Shown in pieces: positions 59,458 to 64,000 of a stretch of DNA of 64,000 nucleotides. How positions within the stretch are numbered: position 1 is the stretch's first letter; every line of letters starts with the position of its first letter. The stretch is from the NCBI GenBank assembly GCA_964570845.1, contig CAZMZB010000003.1, positions 1 to 64,000 on the forward strand. Direction: 5' to 3'. Origin of the DNA: CAZLCC01 sp964570845 (lineage in GTDB: Bacteria; Patescibacteriota; Saccharimonadia; Saccharimonadales; Saccharimonadaceae). The position numbers and the translations under genes are program-made. Below the pieces are notes generated by a model, which searched no databases, was not told where the DNA came from, and was given only the letters and a program-made list of their open reading frames with translations.

Positions 59458-62058
59458 ATGAAAAAAGCAGCCGTGCTTCAAAAAGTGTTTGGCGACCCGC
59501 AGAAGCGGGTGTTAAAACGCTTGCAAAAGCGAGTCAAGGCAATTAATGATTTAGCCGAGAAATATCAAAAAATGAGTGACAGTGAGCTAAAAAAGCAAAC
59601 TGACGTTTTAAAAAAGCAGCTTGAGAATAAAAAAATAACTCTTGACGATATTTTGCCTGACGCATTCGCACTCGTTCGCGAAGCCTCTACCCGCTCGCTT
59701 GGGATGCGTCATTTTGATGTACAGTTGATCGGTGGCATGGCGCTACATGAAGGTAATGTGGCAGAGATGAAAACCGGCGAAGGTAAGACGTTAGTTGCGA
59801 CATTACCAACGTATCTCAATGCACTAACTGGCAAAGGTGTGCATGTTGTAACAGTGAACGACTACTTGGCGCAGCGTGATACTGGCTGGATGGGGCAACT
59901 TTATGATTTTCTTGGTCTCAGTGTTGGCGTCATTATCAATGAAGCATCCTTTCTGTATGATTCAGAATTTGAAAATGAGAATCATGACGATATTCGCCTA
60001 AAGCATCTTCGCCCGGCTACAAGAAAAGAAGCTTATGCAGCCGATATCACCTATGGCACAAACAATGAGTTTGGGTTTGACTACCTTCGTGACAACATGG
60101 TTAATGAAGTCGACCTTTTGCGGCAGCGAGAGCTTAATTTTGCGATTGTAGATGAGGTTGACTCTATTTTGATTGATGAAGCGAGAACGCCACTCATTAT
60201 CTCTGCCCCGGCGGCAGAAAGCCCCGAGTCATATCTGCAGTTTGCTAAAGTTGCCGAAAAACTCAAACCAGAAGATTATGTGCTTGATGAGAAGCGTCGT
60301 AGCGTGGCACTGAGTGATAAGGGTGTTGAAAAGGTGCAGCAACTGTTGGGAATAAAAAACTTATACAGCCCAGAATATGTGCGCATGGTCTATCACATGG
60401 ATCAGGCGCTGCGAGCACAGACACTCTTTAGGCGAGACAAAGATTATGTAGTGAATACGGACGGTGAAGTAGTTATCGTCGATGAGTTTACTGGTCGTTT
60501 GATGCAGGGGAGGCGTTATAACGAGGGGCTTCATCAAGCGATTGAGGCAAAAGAGCGAGTTGAGGTTTTACAGGAAAGCATGACGCTTGCAACGATTAGC
60601 TTCCAGAATTATTTCCGTCTTTATGACAAACTTTCAGGTATGACCGGAACAGCATTCACGGAGGCGGAAGAGTTCCAGCAGATTTATGGACTTGAGGTTA
60701 TTCAAATTCCGCCGAATAAGCCAGTGATTCGTGAAGATAAAACAGACCTTATTTTTAAAACTGAAACAGGCAAAATCAAAGCACTTGTCAAAGAGATTGC
60801 TGAGCATCAAAAGGCAGGAAGACCTGTTTTGGTTGGGAGTGCATCGATTGCGAAAAATGAACTTATTAGTCAGGCGCTCACAAAAGCAAAAATTCCACAC
60901 GAAACTTTGAATGCGAAAAATAATGAGCGAGAAGCAGCAATTATTGAAGAAGCTGGCGAAAAAGGTGCGGTAACGCTAGCGACTAATATTGCTGGTCGCG
61001 GTACGGACATCAAGCTTGGTAAGGGCGTGAAAGAGCTGGGTGGGTTGGTAGTAATTGGTTCTGAGCGCCATGAAGCGCGTCGAATTGATAATCAGCTGCG
61101 TGGTCGCGGTGGTCGTCAAGGTGATCCGGGTATTACACAATTCTATGTCAGTACTGAGGACGATCTTATGCGTATTTTCCAGGGAGAGAGAATTGCGAAG
61201 CTAATGGACCGGTTGGGTGTTGAAGAAGATGTGCCAATTCAGAATAAAGCAGTGAGTAAGACACTTGAATCGGCGCAGAAACGGGTGGAGGGATATAATT
61301 TTGATACCCGTAAGAACGTTGTACAGTATGACAATGTTATCAACCGGCATCGTCGGGCCGTTTATACGATTCGTCGCGAGATTTTGGAAGGTGAAAATAT
61401 TAAACCAGAAATTGATAAGCTTCTGGATGTAAAGTTAAAAGAACTCACTATTGTTCCGGCAAAAAATAATCCACATTTTATTCAAGAATTTGAGATAACC
61501 TTCCCGCTAAAAGAAAACGAAATTAAGAAGGTTGGCGAGGAGAAGAAAGATAAACCGCGCTATGAGCAGGCAAAGAAAGCGGTTGAAGCACTCTATGCCA
61601 AGAAAGAAAAAGAACTTGGCAATGAGACAATGCGTGCGGTGGAGCGGGAGGTGTACTTACAGGTACTTGATACACTTTGGATGCAGCATCTTGAAAACAT
61701 GCAGCATCTTCGTGAAGGTATACATTGGCGTAGTGTTGGACAGCGCGATCCCTTAGTCGAATATCGACAAGAGTCACAAAAATTGTTTGAATCTTTGCAA
61801 ATGACACTGCGAAATGAAGTGTTGAAGGCGATTATGCATGTGACGAAAGCTGATGTTGCTCAAGTTGATGAGAATTATGAAACAGAACTTACTAGAGCGG
61901 CTGAGGGTGCGGTTGAGGGCGGAGTGAATGAAATATCTTCTGGCAGCAAGTCGAATAATTTCAAAGTGAAAAAAGCGGCTAATGACGGAGTAAAGCGCAA
62001 GAGAGCGAAAAAGAAAAAGCGCAAAGCACAAAAACAAGGTCGAAAGAAGAATCGATGA
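59458..62058 (+). CDS. secA: preprotein translocase ATPase SecA
   Basis: SecA drives export through SecYEG. The 866-aa protein has Walker A MKTGEGKTLVATLP, the DEVDSILIDEARTPLIIS motif (Walker B/DEAD), the preprotein cross-linking domain and NIAGRGTDIKLG. The helical scaffold/wing domains follow. The C-terminus lacks the SecB-binding zinc motif and ends in a very basic run (KRKRAKKKKRKAQKQGRKKNR). TATAAT near 59402 gives a leader of about 50 nt. It would export the surface proteins seen here. Confidence 0.97.
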   Translation: MKKAAVLQKVFGDPQKRVLKRLQKRVKAINDLAEKYQKMSDSELKKQTDVLKKQLENKKITLDDILPDAFALVREASTRSLGMRHFDVQLIGGMALHEGNVAEMKTGEGKTLVATLPTYLNALTGKGVHVVTVNDYLAQRDTGWMGQLYDFLGLSVGVIINEASFLYDSEFENENHDDIRLKHLRPATRKEAYAADITYGTNNEFGFDYLRDNMVNEVDLLRQRELNFAIVDEVDSILIDEARTPLIISAPAAESPESYLQFAKVAEKLKPEDYVLDEKRRSVALSDKGVEKVQQLLGIKNLYSPEYVRMVYHMDQALRAQTLFRRDKDYVVNTDGEVVIVDEFTGRLMQGRRYNEGLHQAIEAKERVEVLQESMTLATISFQNYFRLYDKLSGMTGTAFTEAEEFQQIYGLEVIQIPPNKPVIREDKTDLIFKTETGKIKALVKEIAEHQKAGRPVLVGSASIAKNELISQALTKAKIPHETLNAKNNEREAAIIEEAGEKGAVTLATNIAGRGTDIKLGKGVKELGGLVVIGSERHEARRIDNQLRGRGGRQGDPGITQFYVSTEDDLMRIFQGERIAKLMDRLGVEEDVPIQNKAVSKTLESAQKRVEGYNFDTRKNVVQYDNVINRHRRAVYTIRREILEGENIKPEIDKLLDVKLKELTIVPAKNNPHFIQEFEITFPLKENEIKKVGEEKKDKPRYEQAKKAVEALYAKKEKELGNETMRAVEREVYLQVLDTLWMQHLENMQHLREGIHWRSVGQRDPLVEYRQESQKLFESLQMTLRNEVLKAIMHVTKADVAQVDENYETELTRAAEGAVEGGVNEISSGSKSNNFKVKKAANDGVKRKRAKKKKRKAQKQGRKKNR

Positions 62059-62087
62059 TAACTGGTGGGAGATGAGGGGAATAACTT

Positions 62088-63380
62088 TTGAGACACACAG
62101 TTAAGGAAATTAGGCTAAAAAACGGCGCGAGGGGATTGCTTGTAGACATCCCTGGATCTACTGTTATGAGCTATCAGTTTCATTTTCGGGCAGGCAATCG
62201 GTTTGTGCGGAGTAAAGAAAGCTATGAAACAGCACATATCATGGAGCACATGGCATTTGGGGCGAATGCGAAATATAAAGATGAACACGCTTACGAAGCT
62301 GATTTTACGAAAAATGGTGCGTATCATAATGCGTTCACCAGTGACTTGAGTATGGCGTATGTTGCTGACTGTGCTGAATTTGAGTGGGAAAGAATATTAG
62401 AGTTGCAAAAGCTTGCAATCACGCAACCACGCTTTAATAACGAAGAGCTTGAAGCAGAGAAGGGGAACGTGAAGAGTGAGTTGACAGAATATTTAAATAA
62501 TCAAGGACGTGTTTTGTGGCCAAAGATGCAGCAGCTTTTGGGTGAGGATGTTTTGACTTATTGGCAGCGCCTGCAGACAATTCAAAACGTAACGCTTGCG
62601 GATATTAAAGAACACCACAAGCGAACACATACGGCGGAAAATCTTCGTTTTGTAATTGCCGGAAAACTCCATGGCAAGAAGGCGGGAATTTTGCGTCAGC
62701 TTGAAACATGGAAGCTACCAAAGGGTGAACGATTTATCGTTCCTAAAGATGAGCTTTCCAAGGCGAACCCGACACTTATCCGTCGCAAGGAAGTGCCAAA
62801 TTTAACGTTTGGGTTGTCGATTATTTTGCCAAGAAAATTAGATGATAAAGAGCGTGATGCTATGGATTTCTTAAATCATATTCTCACTGGCACGATGTAT
62901 TCAAGAATCTACGGTGCAGCACGTAAAAAAGGACTGGCATATGGTATTTACTCAGGTACGAATTCATACGCGCATGATAGTGCCTGGGATTTTGAAGGAC
63001 AAGTTAACCTGGATAAAGCGGGGTCGCTCTTTGATATTATTACTCGCGAGATGAAAGGTGTATTAAACGGTAAGATTACTGATGGGGAAATTGAAGTAGC
63101 AAAGCAATATGCGCTTGGTCGTCATCAAATGGGCGCTCAAACAGTTGCACAGATTAGTAATTTTTACGCTGGTAGATATTTCTTTGATGGCTTCGTAAAG
63201 AACTATGAAAAGGTTCCAGAGCTCATTGCTGGTGTTTCTAAAGACCAAATTATTGAGACGGCTTGTTCATTCTTGAGTGCAAATACATGGGTGTTGGCTG
63301 GTGTTGGTAGTGCAGAAAAAGAACTTATCGATGATTTAGGTGAAAAAGTAGAGACACTATTTATCTCATCCTCGGAGTAG
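62088..63380 (+). CDS. M16-family zinc metallopeptidase
   Basis: This 430-aa single M16 unit pair (two homologous halves, about 1-210 and 215-430) has the inverted zinc motif HIMEH (HxxEH) and the downstream Glu in LEAEKGNVKSEL. The second half carries no zinc motif, as usual. There is no signal peptide, so it is cytoplasmic or loosely exported. The start is TTG 62088 behind GAGGGGA; no better ATG lies nearby. It follows secA by 29 bp. Confidence 0.9.
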   Translation: MRHTVKEIRLKNGARGLLVDIPGSTVMSYQFHFRAGNRFVRSKESYETAHIMEHMAFGANAKYKDEHAYEADFTKNGAYHNAFTSDLSMAYVADCAEFEWERILELQKLAITQPRFNNEELEAEKGNVKSELTEYLNNQGRVLWPKMQQLLGEDVLTYWQRLQTIQNVTLADIKEHHKRTHTAENLRFVIAGKLHGKKAGILRQLETWKLPKGERFIVPKDELSKANPTLIRRKEVPNLTFGLSIILPRKLDDKERDAMDFLNHILTGTMYSRIYGAARKKGLAYGIYSGTNSYAHDSAWDFEGQVNLDKAGSLFDIITREMKGVLNGKITDGEIEVAKQYALGRHQMGAQTVAQISNFYAGRYFFDGFVKNYEKVPELIAGVSKDQIIETACSFLSANTWVLAGVGSAEKELIDDLGEKVETLFISSSE

Positions 63381-63386
63381 TCTTGT

Positions 63387-64000
63387 ATGCAATTTAAAAA
63401 TAAAAAAGTACTTCTTACGGCATTTAGCACTGCAAAAACGAGTGAATCGGTGGCGCTGTATAATTATCTAAAGGCACATGACTGCGATGATATATCGACG
63501 TTGTTTTGGGGCGGTGAAGAGATTGCCAGTGGTATTCCAAAAGATATTCATAAAATTGAGATTAACTCGCCTGAAGATATAAAAAATATTGATATAGAAA
63601 TATACGATATTGTTTTCCGGCATCAAACTGTACATCCAGATTATCTTAAAAAAGCTGAAAAAGTCATGACGCCGACCGGACTATTTTTTACAGAATGCCC
63701 AGCGCCAATTATTGGTATCACGGGAACAAAGGGAAAAGGTACGACCAGCACGCTTATCGCAAGTATGCTTGAAAACGCTGGTGTTAAAACCTGGTTACTC
63801 GGTAATGTTGGACTGCCGGCGCTTCAGCTATTACCGGAAATCCAGCAAGCTGGCAAAGGAATAGTTGTTTATGAGATGAGCAGTTTTCAACTATGGGATT
63901 TGAAACAAAGTCCGGAAACAGCAGTGGTGCTTCTTATTGAAGCTGACCATTTGGATGTTCATATGAGTTTTGAAGAATATGTAGATGCGAAGAAAAATAT
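63387..64000 (+). CDS. murD: UDP-N-acetylmuramoyl-L-alanine:D-glutamate ligase, 5' part
   Basis: MurD adds D-Glu to the peptidoglycan precursor in the cytoplasm. The frame starts at ATG 63387 and is still open at the window edge. It has an N-terminal UDP-binding domain (KNKKVLLTAFSTAKTSESVALYNYL), the ATP loop ITGTKGKGTTSTLIASML, and EMSSFQLWDL with LIEADHLDVHMSFEEYVDAK, a MurD-like rather than MurC/E/F-like pattern. The ATG lies 6 bp after the M16 stop. Peptidoglycan synthesis agrees with uppS and the LCP gene. Confidence 0.85.
   Translation, partial: MQFKNKKVLLTAFSTAKTSESVALYNYLKAHDCDDISTLFWGGEEIASGIPKDIHKIEINSPEDIKNIDIEIYDIVFRHQTVHPDYLKKAEKVMTPTGLFFTECPAPIIGITGTKGKGTTSTLIASMLENAGVKTWLLGNVGLPALQLLPEIQQAGKGIVVYEMSSFQLWDLKQSPETAVVLLIEADHLDVHMSFEEYVDAKKN

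Overview
The window looks like a chromosomal segment of a Patescibacteria/CPR organism, most likely a Candidatus Saccharibacterium (TM7). Supporting signs are a compact, AT-leaning gene set of short versions of core proteins (IF-2 of 589 aa, S1 with four S1 domains, ProRS without editing domain), a B12-dependent ribonucleotide reductase, surface proteins with DUF11 repeats and LAxTG-like C-termini, and no biosynthetic operons. UGA is used as a stop (for example at the end of secA), so this is code 11 and not the code 25 of Gracilibacteria/Absconditabacteria. The lineage call is an inference from gene content, not from a search.

Layout. 1-740: 3' end of 23S rRNA, then 5S rRNA and a terminator. 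900-2450: KGG-repeat protein, then a ROK kinase and a zincin on the minus strand. 2500-10250: S1, infB and a surface-protein block (one short anchored protein, two DUF11 proteins sharing an identical C-terminal module, one small DUF5663-like protein). 10250-13660 (minus): fmt, def, priA. 13800-18820: HTH protein, recJ, a pilin-like gene broken at a poly-G tract, rpsU, yqeY, adk, map. 18870-25830: ftsA, ftsZ, nrdR, nrdJ, thioredoxin-like protein, VKOR. 25860-31310: T-box plus ileS, then a secreted protein and a CAP-domain protein. 31520-32260: a G+C-rich orphan gene followed by three hairpins. 32360-36710: rplU, parA, parB, lepB (minus), LCP protein. 36750-42000: membrane protein, HtrA protease, then minus-strand prmC, prfA, rpmE and two small membrane proteins. 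42140-48450: rpsB, tsf, frr, uppS, rseP, CPBP protease, a proline-rich leader ORF/attenuator, an unknown gene and proS. 48570-53210: greA, lysS, chaB, FMN reductase, gltS and a stand-alone MetK C-terminal domain. 53210-54940 (minus): a 17-codon ORF, a small protein, a DAG-kinase-like enzyme and a PAP2 phosphatase. 54980-64000: minimal zincin, unknown protein, tgt, serS, hpf, secA, M16 peptidase and the start of murD.

Functionally the segment is dominated by translation (initiation, ribosomal proteins, four aminoacyl-tRNA synthetases, release and recycling factors, N-terminal processing by Fmt/Def/Map), division (FtsA/FtsZ/ParAB), export and envelope (SecA, LepB, RseP, UppS, MurD, LCP) and surface display. 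Expression control is unusually readable. Two aminoacyl-tRNA synthetase genes appear to be controlled by charging-sensing leaders of different types: a T-box before ileS and a peptide-coded proline attenuator before proS. nrdR-nrdJ carries NrdR boxes. Many genes have a -10 box placed 6-8 nt before the start codon and so are probably leaderless. The best leads are the proS attenuator, the ileS T-box, the poly-G contingency tract in the pilin-like gene, and the isolated MetK domain.
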